From the NCBI GenBank assembly GCA_951799405.1, contig OX637343.1, forward strand, positions 3,224,001 to 3,288,000: a DNA stretch of 64,000 nucleotides. Reading direction: 5' to 3'. Source of the DNA: Agapetus fuscipes (Eukaryota > Arthropoda > Insecta > Trichoptera > Glossosomatidae). The notes beneath the pieces are model-generated. The model ran no database searches and was not told the origin of the DNA. It was given only the letters and a program-made list of their open reading frames with translations. Made by a program: the position numbers and the translations under genes. Below are positions 1 through 12,500 of the stretch, piece after piece (position 1 is the stretch's first letter; each line of letters starts with the position of its first letter).

Positions 1-88
1 AGAACTCAACTATGTAAAATCATAACAGTACATTTGTACCATATTGATTACCTGTATGGGATTCTCGCCCGTATGTGATACTACGTGC

Positions 89-304
89 ATCTAATGTAAT
101 CTAAGTTGCAAAGATATGTTACACTGGGGATTCACGTTATGCATGCCGCATGTGAACCTGCATGCAACATAAAAACCAAATCTCAAATGGACATACACCC
201 TGCAACTCCTGCCGACCTTCCCTAAAACAGGGGTGATATTGGCAAAGTGAACCATTTTCTACAGCATGGGTGGTCAGCCACATACCAACCTATAAGTCAA
301 GGAA
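89..304 (-). repeat. Repeat A (RTE-like LINE 3' end)
   Basis: Consensus read on the sense strand: CTTGACTTATAGGTTGGTATG, GGTTCACTTTGCCAATGTCA, CCCTGTTTCAGGGAAGG, GCATGTGTAAGCGCGAACTT and a 3' tail of ATCTTTGCAACTTAGATTA repeats. This copy has a single tail unit and lies just upstream of cuticle exon 1. Confidence 0.85.
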
Positions 305-316
305 TATACACAACAA

Positions 317-372
317 GAATTGGCGCTTTCTGTGGCAATGACCAAGCTCGCTCTTGAGGTGTGATTCTCACT
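317..372 (+). repeat. SINE B 3'-end scrap before cuticle exon 1
   Basis: AATTGGCGCTTTCTGTGGCAA to TTGAGGTGTGATTCTCAC matches the SINE B 3' region; about 50 bp before the exon at 421. A similar scrap lies at 31150-31230 and another at 16093-16178. Confidence 0.65.
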
Positions 373-420
373 TTTTGTGCATAATTTTGGTATTTTGTTT
401 TAATCTATCGTATTCCTCAG

Positions 421-558
421 ATGTCCAGATGCATCAGTCTCCTCCTCATCGCCCTTGGAGCCAGGACCATGGCCCAGAGCCACCAGCCGCGCTATGGACC
501 TCAGACCTTCGAGGGCAGCAGACAGCAGTCGCAGAACGTGCAGCAGTACAGAGCCCCT
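421..558 (+). CDS. Cuticle gene coding exon 1 (signal peptide)
   Basis: ATG at 421 follows a pyrimidine-rich acceptor-like TTCCTCAG; the donor is GTGAGT at 559. 46 codons, phase 0 at the end. Encodes a basic start, a hydrophobic core and a Q-rich mature start. If an upstream exon exists the ATG could be internal. Confidence 0.8.
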
Positions 559-3500
559 GTGAGTCAAACCATCATACTGCTACGAACTTGGAGTACCTAC
601 GTGCGACTGTACATGCATACATAGAACAGTCTGGCACTAGTATGATCCATGGTAGTATTAGTGCATACCAGTGGCGAAGGGTGCCATACAAGCCGATTCC
701 CATCGGTTTCCCATTTAAAATGAGGCAAAAATTATAATAAAGTAGACTGCATGGTTTCAATCGGGGAAACATACATAATATTGTTTTTCTACTCCCATTT
801 GGTAATTTACTAATTACAAAACGGCTAACGCAATCACAATGCCATACATTTCTACACCCGTTGCATAATGTTACATTATGCAACCGGTAACCGTGTTAAA
901 ATGAACATGTGCGCATGCGCATTGTCAGAATTGGAACCATTTTTTAATTTCAAATGTCAACCTTGTATGGGGGTATGAAGACCTGTCAATCCAAGATGGC
1001 CGCAAGCGATCAGCTGATTAGGCTTCATACAATATTAGTGATATTCGGTAGGTAGGAATTACCGTGGTGATGAGACTTTCAGCCCTGTTCAGATGAAAAT
1101 AAATAAGTATATTTTATGTGTAGTCAAATAAAAATTGTTAATAGTGCTAAAATTTATCGAATTTATTTATCGGATTGCTCCAAATAAAGCTTTCCTTTTT
1201 TCAATGGAAAATAAAAGGCTTGAAAGGAAAACAATACAAAAAATTTCACCGCAAAAAATAAACAAACTCAAAAAGTTACTTGGTTAATAGGTGAGTATGA
1301 GGTTGATCACCTATGCTGTACAAATTTGGTTCACCTGCCAATACAACTGCAGGGCATATGTTTATTTGAGTTTTGGGTTTGAATGTTTAAGCTTATATGC
1401 AGGATGTAAAAGCGCGACCTTATACATATGTGTCGGCTTGTGGGCATGAATTCAATATGAAACCTAAATATAATTTATTTTTACAACTTAGGTTAGATTA
1501 GATAATCGAAGGGAATGATAAATCACACGTTTTGACAAAGGTAAGGTTTTAATTACTTCAAATGGACGAGTACATTATAATGACTATTATTCACTATTTT
1601 GTTAATTCTCTCATGGTCGTAGAAAAAGTATTGTATGCCACTGCACGTAATTAGTCTTTGTAACACTCGTGCTTTCTATTGTGCCATTCGGCTGCGCCTC
1701 ATGGCACAAACTAGCACTCGTGTTAAAGACTATCATTACTTGGCAGTGGCATAAATAACTATTCTTTGGTTTTAAATGTATTTTTTTACTTTGTGCCTAT
1801 ATTTTTTAACTACTTTGTTACATCATTTTAAAAGGGAAGCCGATGGGAACCAGCTTGTATGGCCCTTCGCCACTGGTGCATGCGTGATCCTTATCACGCT
1901 GGTGGAACGCTGGAGAACAGTCGAGAACCGACCTTATGTCCGTATGAACGAGGATAAATGTAAACCGAAATTGTGTGCAGGCCAGAGGGCCGGTTAAACA
2001 TTCAGCCATGAAGTTTGAAAGCCAGAGCTTGATCAATTGTGGTAAATTGTGTAAAAAAAATACTGTTTAAATAAATCATTGCAGTGTAATTAAAAGAGAA
2101 GCCAGTAAAACGTAACAATAATGTTACGAATGTGTGATTGTGTTTCTGTGTGTTTTTACTTGTGTGATCTCTAGATGTAGGTGTTCAAATAATTTTACTT
2201 GTATTTGTTGAATAGTGGGAGCTCAAATATTTTAAATAGAATAAGCTGGGAAGATCTAGCATTGTTAATAGAAAAATTTGTCATGTCCCAGTTTCCAATG
2301 TTTCAAGAACCATCCTTATCTCATGCTATAAAGATGGCCAAAGCTGTCTGTAGCGTAACACTTGTATCGGAGCTAGCGAGGATAAACTACAAAAGTTAAA
2401 GCTGGGAAACCCCTACATCAATTTAAGTCGTTGGCGTAAGGTCGCCTCCTTACCTGTAAATATAATAAATACAAATGAATAGGTTCCATTCGTAGACAGG
2501 GTCCTAATGACACGAATCCTTTTGAAATTACGCAAAAAGTACTGAATAAAAGTAATATAATGAGTAGTCTAGTGGTTAACACTTCTTACTCATAAATGGA
2601 AGATTGTGGGTTTGAATCCCGGCGGAGCACAAAAAATATAGCATTTATATATTTTTCAAATATGCTCTTCGCTCGGTGAAAAATTCATGTACCTTTACCA
2701 AAGACTGGTCGCTAAAGGTCCATCCAGCCTTACAGCAACTGGGTTTTGCTTGAGTATTGATGCTTTGTACGACGAACAAGCTCGTAAACACCTCTGCGGT
2801 ACTACAACAAGTGTCATAGACCCATAGAAATAATAATAATAATAATAACCTGTTTCTTTAAAACCGTGCGAGCTTCCTTCGATCTTGTAAAAAAAAGCTG
2901 CAGACTGACGAAGACAGCCGAATACACCCGACTCTCGATTCCTGACGAAGCTATCGACCAGATAAACTATGGTATAAAATCCCACTTCACCACTGATACT
3001 CATCCATCTTCAACTATCTCTCTCATTGCCTTTCAGGAAGGTCCCAGAAGTCCTCCGTCAGCTATTCTTACTCACAAGCAAGCCGTTTCCGATGGTAAAT
3101 AAATATTTTCTTTCCTATATAATCTATGTTGTAAAAATATATTACATTTAAGAATCATATTAAATGCAGTCCTACAAGCAGACACGTATAAATTCGCGCT
3201 TACATATGCCGCATGTGGACTAACAATATAAAAACCCAAATCTCCAATGAACATACACCCTGCAACTTTTGCCGACCTTCCCTGAAACAGGGGCGATATT
3301 GGCAAAGTGAACCATTTTTTGCAGTATGCGTGATCAGCCTCATGCCAATCTATAAGTCAAGGAATAGGTAAAATGTTTTATCCAGGATTTCTCAAACAGT
3401 GAATCCGCACTCGGTCAGCTTAGGGCCTGTTGCACCAAACTCCTATCTAATCTAATCTAATCTAAGTTGCAAAGATATGTTACATTAGAGATTCACATTA

Positions 3501-6500
3501 CATGCATTCCCACAACCAGACACGTACAAGTTCGCCTTTGCACATGCCCCATGTGAACCTACAACATAAAAACCAAATCTCAAATGGACATACACCCTGC
3601 AACTCTTGCCGTCCTTCCCTGAAACAGGGGTGACATTGGCAAAGTGAACCATTTTTTACAGCATGGGTGGTCAGCCGCATACCAACCTATAAGTCAAGGA
3701 ATCCACTTCCTAGAAATATTTAACCGAGGTCCTTACCAGAATTAACGAATCAAATTTGATGTGTCAATCAAATATTGATTGGAGATTAGTGCAACAGGCC
3801 CTTAACCTTTAAGGTGGCGATATTTTTGCAACTTAGATAACAGATAGCCATAGATACTTACAAATAGCCATTGGTTCTCTACACTTCACTTATAAGATCA
3901 GCATGTTGAAACGAGGTTTTTTTTCTTCACAGTTTTTATGGCCACTAATTTTCTTCTTGTGCAGATGGCATCTTCAACTACGTATTCGCGGCAGACAACG
4001 GCCTGAAGCAGGGAGAGAGCATAGCCCCAGATGGCACCAGGATAGGCGCCTACCAATACATAGACCCCAACGGGAAGACCATCTCGGTCAAGTACACCGC
4101 AGGCAAGGATGGCTTCAAGGTATGTGCCCACTCCAATTCTCATCTCAATCATCAAGGATTTTTTTTGTGCACCACACTGTTGCCATTCCGGTAGATGTAG
4201 CCAAAACCTCTGCGGAAGAAAACCTCTTCTACACATATATCCTTGAATTCATTCATATCAATCACCTTTTTCATACATTTCCTTTTGTACATCCAGTTTG
4301 TTTGCCCCATTCTTTCATAATCTCCTCAATTTGATCACTCCATACTTTTCTAGGTCGTCCCTTACCTATTTTTTCTTTCGCGCATGCTCTGTATAATACT
4401 ATGAACTTTGTCAGTCTATCATCATTCATTTGGGCATGTGGATGCCCAAATGAATGACAAAGTGATGAAACAAAGACATGAAACCATCTCCAAATTAACT
4501 TTCACATCCTCTTTCAACCAACATTCTTTCTTCCCCCATTCATTCTTAAGAGGTCGCTTACAAAAATTATCCGTTGTTTTGAAAAATATTTTTCTTATAC
4601 ATTATGTCCTTAGTGAAATTAATGAAAAAATCGAGCGTCAAGCTCCACCAAACAAGATTTTAGTAAACGTGAAGAGTGCCCTCCAAATAGATACTCGTAG
4701 TATGAAATTTCATTTCGATCGGATAACAAACAAATAAACAAATCTGCCTTTTTGTTGCGTAATGCTGCCTCCTTCACTTGTGGGAAAGAATGATTCCATA
4801 TGGCGTAGTGAAACACGCTTGGTTTTTTTTAATATAAAGAGGTTTCCAATCTCATGACACTCCGAAACAATTCTCACGAGGTAAAATATGAATAAAGTAA
4901 TTGTTGCAGTTTAATAAAAATGATCTATTTACTGCATGATGGCTCGTTAACATACATATTTTCATTATATAACTGAGTGAATGCGTGCAGTGTAGGATTT
5001 CTCATATTTTTGTCGTACAAAACCTATTCAGATGAGGCGAGTGTGCGTGCGCTTAAAACGTAATTTGTCTTCTTCTTCAAAACGCAGTAAGAAGTTATAC
5101 TTTACGTGAAGCTTAGCAGCGTTTTTTTTTTATAAATATAAATTAAAAGTACCCTACCCTTGACTTATAGGTTGGTATGCGGCTGATCACCCATACTGTA
5201 AAAAAAATGGTTCACTTTGCCAATGTCACCCCTGTTTCAGGGAAGGACGGCAAGAGTTGCAGGACTTATGTTCATTTGAGATTGGGTTTGTATAATGTAG
5301 GTCCACATGCGGCATGTGTTAGAGCGAAATTATACATGTCTGCTTGTGGGAATGCATTTAATATAAATTTTAAATGATATATATCCTTGCAGCTTAGATT
5401 AGATTAGATAAGAAAAGTACAGTCGTGAGATATTATGTTCAGAAGCGTTATTCATCTAAATTCCTTACACAATTCTTTAAGCTCAATAGATAAAAAATCA
5501 CAGTTCACCTTATTTTTGGACACGAATCGCCAGCTCGTCGCCTTAAGGTCGTAAGGAATTTAGTAGAATAGCGCTTCAGAATTAAAAACGGATTTGAAGA
5601 ACCGACAAGTCGTATCCGACGTCATCAAAGAGAGGCCTCTTTCACGCCAAAGAGGCAAGAACTGTACTCTAATATAAAATATTGCTTAAATTTCATCTGG
5701 ATTGCGTAAATCCAAAATGAATGAAATGTACAACGCAAAATAATTTCGTTTTCTTGAATTTTTTCGATTTAAGCAATGTTTTCTATCAGGGGCACTGAAC
5801 TTGTTTTTGGCTTAGTACTTTCAAAAGGAAGCTGGTGGGAATCGAGATATTACGGCATTTCCCACAAAATGCCTGAGCACTTTGCCAATGTCACCCCTGT
5901 TTCAGGGAAGGCAAGAGTTGCAGGGTGTATGTTCATTTGAGATGGGTTTTTATATTGTACGTCCACATGCGGCATATTTAAGCGCGAACTAATACGTGTC
6001 TGCTTGTGAAAATGCATTTAATGTGAATCTTTAATGTTGCATTTCTTTGCAACTTAGATAAGATTAGATTAGATTTTCTATCAGGGGTACTTAACTTGTT
6101 TTTGGCTTAGTAATTTCAAAAGGAATCTGGTGGGAATCGAGTTATTACGGCATTTCCCACAAGATGCCTGTACCCTTAGTACGAGTTGCAAAACTTGAGT
6201 AATGTTAAGTTTACGGCAATTATTAAAGAGTGATTTCCCCCAAATTCTGCCGTTTTTGTTTGTTTGAACTTGATTTTCTTCATCACTGTAACTCATGTGC
6301 TAAAACCATAAAGTGTAAGGAACAAAAACGACAGATTTTGGGAGAAATCGCGCTTTAATATATTCCGTAAACTTTACTTTTCTTAAGTTTTGCAAGTCGT
6401 ACTAAGTATACTGAGCACTTGATATTTTTACTAGTCCGCTACAACTCGCTACTGTCTACTAGCTTCTTAGCAGCTCGCACCAACTGTGCAAGCCGCAAGA

Positions 6501-9500
6501 GTTACTTGCAACAAAACTCGGTTAAATAATTTTTTCACTCGACTGTGATCGATACCCTTATATAATAATAATAATCTATAATCTAAGTTGCAAAGATATA
6601 TTCATTTAAAGCTCTCAGATGTATGCCCACAAACCAACAAGTGTAGTTCGCGCTTACAAATGCTGAATGTGTACTTACAAATAAAATCCAAACCTCAAAT
6701 GAACATAAGCCCCACAACTTTTGCCGACCTTCCCTGAAACAGGGGTGACATTGGCAAAGTGAACCATTTTTTACAGTATGGGTGGTCAGCCTCATACCAA
6801 CCTATAAGTCAAGGAATATGAATAATAAATTACATTTAAATATAAAAAAGAACAAAACCTTACAAAGAAATCTATACAAAAAAAGTCAAAAATTTCCTAT
6901 GCAAAAAATGTAGCAAATGAATACACCAACATTAGAAATCAACATTGCAGATTAGCCGCCACTTCTTCCTGTCCTTGCATACTTCTTTCATTTCATCCAG
7001 AGTCATAACCTTTTTCATACAAGTCCTCCTTTTATTATGACTCTGGATATCCCATTCATTCGCTATTTCAGAGATTTGATCCTTCCATACTTTTCTCGGT
7101 CTTCCTCTACCACGACATCCATCTATTCTAGCAACATATACTTTCTTCGTCAATCTTTCATCACTCATTCTCTCCAAGTGCCCGAACCATCTTAACATAC
7201 TTCTTTTAATCTTCACTTTCACACTTTCCCTTACACCACATTCTTCTCTTACAAAATCATTCCTCACCCTGTCACTTCGTTTTTTCCCAATCATACTTCT
7301 TAGATAGTCCATTTCTACTGTATGGACTTTACTAATTTCCCTTTCACTCACCGTCCAGGCTTCACTTCCATACATCAAGGTTGGCACTAGTATACCACCG
7401 TGCACCGCCAATCTAACATTTTTTGAGAGATTTTGGTTCCTGGCGATGCAAGCGGTCGCACCCAGTACACACCTGCCTTTATAATGATCTAAATAAAAAT
7501 AATTGTACAAAATATGAGCTACAGGCTTGGGTGACTCGACTAATAGACTTCCGAAAAATGCACAACGTCAACAATTTCGTTTATTTTCATATTTTACGAG
7601 TCATTAGTGAAAACACTATTCACAATAGGGTAATTGCAGTGGTGGGGAAAACGGTTTAAAATACTATGGTTGTGTAGAGTACATTTCAAGGATCACAACC
7701 ATATAAATAAATAATAATAATATTAGGATGATTTATTTGGTGAGTGAGGTGTTTTTGTATGTATCACACCTCAAGAGCCCTCTGCGAGCTTGGTCGTCGC
7801 TGTAGAAAGCGCAAATTCTCAAGCAAGACCCAGTTGTTGTAAGGTTGGATGGACCTTTCAGTGACCGGTCTTTGGTAAAGGTTTATGAATTTTTCAACTC
7901 GGCGAAGAGCACATTCGAAATATAAATGGTATATTTTGTGCTCCGCCGGGATCCGAATCCACAACCTTCCATTTACGAGTCCGAAGTGTAGCCACCGGAC
8001 CGGTCCATATATTTTTTAAGTAGTAAAAATAAAGATATCATTGATCTATAATCTATAATTGAAGCTGCAAAGATATGTTAACATTCTAATCTAATCAAAT
8101 CTAATCTAATCTAAGTTGCGAAAATATGTTACATTGGGGATTCAAATTATACCTATGCATTCTCACAAGCAGAAACGTACAAAGTCGCGCTTGCGCATGC
8201 CGCATGTGAACCTACAACAACAAAACTCAAATCTCAAATGGACATACACCATGCAACTCTTGCCGTCCTTCCCTGAAACAGGAGTGACATCGGTAAAGTG
8301 AACCATTTTCTACAGCATGGGTGGTCGGCCGCATACCAACCTATAAGTCAAGGAACATACACGACAAATTACATTTTTTAAATCAATAAATAATATCATT
8401 GGACATCAAAACTAAAACAGAAAACAAATTCCAATTTAATAAACCCTAGCCGCCAACATTACAGATCAACCGCCATTTCTTTCTGTCCTTACATACTTCT
8501 TTCATTCCCTCCAGAGTCATAATCTTTTTCATACAGGCTCTTCTTTTATTATGACTCTGAATTTGATGTGAGAAATCACACTTAATTTTTATTTTTGTCT
8601 GATTGGAGTTCGGTGCAGCAGACCCTAAATGTTGTATATCTTTGCAACTTAGATTATAGATTATTAATCTGATGATTACGTAAGATTCAGTAATTGGTAA
8701 CTTTTTACTCTTTACAAAGATTAACGAACCAATCACTTTACTTCTATTCTATTGTTGTAAGAAGCTATAATTACTGGCAAGCCCATTTCCGCGACTTCAG
8801 TTTTAATTTTTCATCGCTAGAAAATCTGATTGGCAATATTAGTTTTTCCATAAAATTTCTATAAAGCTTCAACCTTTTTATTGACAAAAAACAACAAAAA
8901 TCTACGGATGTCTGAAGACGGAAAAACACAATAGATTCGTGTCACGACGTATCGGTAAAAGAGAACTCGTCCAACGACAGTTCGGCCATAGACAAATCGG
9001 TTACACGACACTTCGTCCACACGACTTTTCGGCCAAAGACAAATCGGTCAACGACAACCCGTCCAAAGACAACTCGGCCATAGACAAATCGGTCACACGG
9101 CACTTCGTCCACACGTCATTTCGGTCAATGACATTTCAGTCATATACAATATATTGTATTCAATCGGTCCGGAGTCCAGTGGTTTACACTTCTGACTCGT
9201 AAATGGAAGGTTGTGGGTTCGAATCCCAGCGGAGCACAAAAAGTGTCGTGTGGCCGATTTGTCAATGGCCGAACTGTCGTCGGACGAGTTGCCTATTACC
9301 GATATGTCGTGTAATCCACTAGATTATGTCGCTGGGATGGTCAAGGGGAAAAGGCGTTGTATCCGGTTCGAACCCCGCCTGCGTCATGTCCTATCGACAA
9401 TAACTTCGATCCTGGGGTGGAAGTCTCATCACCACGGTAATTCTTTCCTACCGAGTATCGGTAATATTTGTATGAAGACTAATCAGCTGATTACTTGCAG

Positions 9501-12500
9501 CCATCTTGGAGTGACAGGTCTTCATACAAATATTACCGATATTCGGTGGGTAAGAATTACCGTGGTGATGAGACTTCCAGCCCTGGTTCAACAGATGTCA
9601 TTGGGTAGTTATTTATTACTAACTCATTAAAATATTTTATTATGAAAATTGATAATGTCAATTCTTGTTTCTGGCCAGGTAAAATAGGTTGCCGAATTGC
9701 ATTCTATTATCTATTATCTAAGCTGCAAAGATATATTAACATTCAAAACTGATATCAAACACGTGTAAATTCGCGCTTACAAATTTATTTTATTTATTTA
9801 TTTATTTATTTATTCACAATCATACACCAACAGGCACAACATAAAAATAGCACATTAGGCAAATTAACAAAAGAAGAAATCATGTTGCACCCCATTACCG
9901 GTGTAAGCGTAATACAATGTGATAAAAAAAGCACACAAAAATATCAAAATGCTGAATGTGTGTGAACAAATTAAAATCCAAACCTCAAATCCATCCTCAA
10001 ATGTCCGGTCGATAGCTCAGGTGGTAGAGTGCTTGCATTTCATGCCGAAAGCTCGGGTTCGAATCCCACCGAGGGTGTCAGAAATGATTTCCCGTTTCGG
10101 TGTTTGTTTCAAACCCCAAAATAAATTACCGGTAAGGTTTACTCAGCCTTCACAAGAAATGAGTACCAGCACTCTCGGGAGCTGGGAAACCTCCACTTCA
10201 ACTGAAGTGGTTGGCGTAAGGCCGGCCTTCTTACCTGTAAAAATAAATAGGTTCAACTCGCCACATGCGACCCCTTCGGGGATAACGCGGCAAGAAGTTA
10301 CACTATATGTGTAGCTTAGTTGCGTTGCGTTAAATGAACAGAAACCCTTTAACTTTTACCGACCTTCCCAGAAACAGGGGTGATATTGGCAAAGTGGACC
10401 ATTTTTTACAATATGGGTGGTCAACCGCACACCTACTTATAGTCAAAGAATAGTGAAATTAAAATAGAATAGTGCAATGGAATAAATACGCCTAACTGAA
10501 AAAAATCTGTCTTTTCCAAATCGAATCAAAATTCAACACAAAAAATAAATACGTCATTCGACAAAGGAAAACATCTATTCACCACAAATTAATGTTATTT
10601 ATTTTCTAAATGAATTAAATTATATAAAAATCTGAATAAAAAGAAAGAGAAGACTTGAATTTAGTAACAAAATGCATGAACGCGGAACCAAATTCTTACT
10701 ATTGCACCGAAATAATAAAAAATAATAAAAAACAACACTCAACGGTACAAATCGAACTTGACTATCTGGTTTTTATTGCACATTGCTTGTAATTTTTTGT
10801 ATCTATTTTTTTTTTGCAAGAGAGAATATTTTCTAATAATAACACTGACAAGCTTCTCATTTTTTTTGCATGTTTTATTTATTTATTTGCAATTTTAAAA
10901 AATCTGTCGGACCGCGACGGAACGTGTAAGTGAGACATTAAGTCCCCCGAGAGCTTGTTTGGCCTATCTACCATTTGATTCAAAGATGACTTATTTAATC
11001 TAATCTAATCTGAGTTACAAATATATGTAACATTCACATTACATGCAGACACGTACAAGTTCACGCTTGCGCATGCCGCATGTGAACTTACAACATAAAA
11101 ACCAAATCTCACCCTGCAACTTCTGCCGACCTTCGCTGAAACAGGGGTGGCATTGCAAAAGTGAACCATTTTCTACAGCATGGGTGGTCAGCCACATACC
11201 AACCTATAAGTCAAGGAACATACACAATAAATAACATTTTGTTAAATCACAAATAGTAATATGTATAAACATCAAAACAAATACAGAATATAAAATTCTA
11301 ATTTAAAAAACCCTAGTCCTAGCCGCCAACATTACAGATCAACCGCCATTTCTTTCTGTCCTTACATACTTCTTTCATTTCATCCAGACCTTTCAAAGAA
11401 ATTGTCTTTAGGATCGTTCCTAAACTTATAGGTTGGTATGCGGCTGACCATCCATACTGTAAAAAAATGGTTCCCTTTACCAATGCCACCCCTGTTTCAG
11501 GGAAGGTCGGCAAGAGTTACAGGGCTTATATTCATATGACATTGGGTTTTTATATTGTAAGTCCACATGAGGCATGTGTAAGCGCGAACTTATACGCGTA
11601 TGCTTATGGGTATGCATTTAATATGAATCTTAAAGGTAATATGTCTTTGCAACCTAGATTATAGATCACATTCTATTCAAGCTGATTTTATATTAAAAAA
11701 AAAACCTCAAACACGATAATGTGAGAGCTGCTTTAAATATTTTTAAAATCAATTTCCAGTTTTCATAAGACACATTGGTCCAGTACACATGCAAACATTG
11801 TTCATGTGAAATTACCTCTGATGGACATAAGACAAACAAGCACTAAGGGGACGATTAGTCATTGTAAACTATTCCTGATTTACAAGTGTTTTTTAATTAC
11901 GCAATATTGTGATCGTTTGTAGTCTAGTTGCTAGTCGCTTCAGACTTGCAATTTGAACTGGGCTTTGATTTATATAGCTGAGCAAAAAAAAAATAGAACT
12001 TCGAACTGCTGCGTCTATAATCTGTAATCTAAGTTGCAGGGATATATAAAAATTCAAAGCTCGTATCAAATGCATGCCCACAAACAAACACGTGTAAGTT
12101 CGCGCTTACATATGCTGAATGCGTAGGTACTCACAAATTAAAATTCAAACCTCAAATGAACATAAACCCCGCAACTTTTGCCGACCTTCCCTGTTACAGG
12201 GGTGACATTGGAAAAGAGAACCATTTTTTACAGTGTCTAATCTAATCTAATCTAAGCTGCAAAGATATATGTATATCATTTAAGATTTATATTAAATGCA
12301 TTCCCCACAAGCAGACATGTATAATTTCGCGCTAACACATGCCGCATGTGGACTTACATTATAAAAACCCAATCTCAAATGAACATAAGCCCTGCAACTC
12401 TTGCCGTTCTTCCCTGAAACAGGGGTGACATTGGCAAAGTGAACCATTTTTTTACAGTATGGGTGGTCAGCCGCATACCATCCTATAAGTCAAGGAACAG

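Larger units (their letters stand above)
669..1875. mobile_element. hAT-like non-autonomous element, 1.2 kb
   Basis: Ends CAGTGGCGAAGGGTGCCATA / inverted at CCTTCGCCACTG, flanked by GTGCATAC and GTGCATGC (8 bp, one mismatch). No transposase seen. Contains half of a fold-back MITE (985-1088) and an old repeat A copy (1285-1503). Confidence 0.75.
9707..10452 (-). repeat. Repeat A broken by a (TTTA)n tract and SINE C
   Basis: Parts at 9707-9780, 9945-10008 and 10336-10452 join to one copy once the insertions are removed. Confidence 0.75.
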
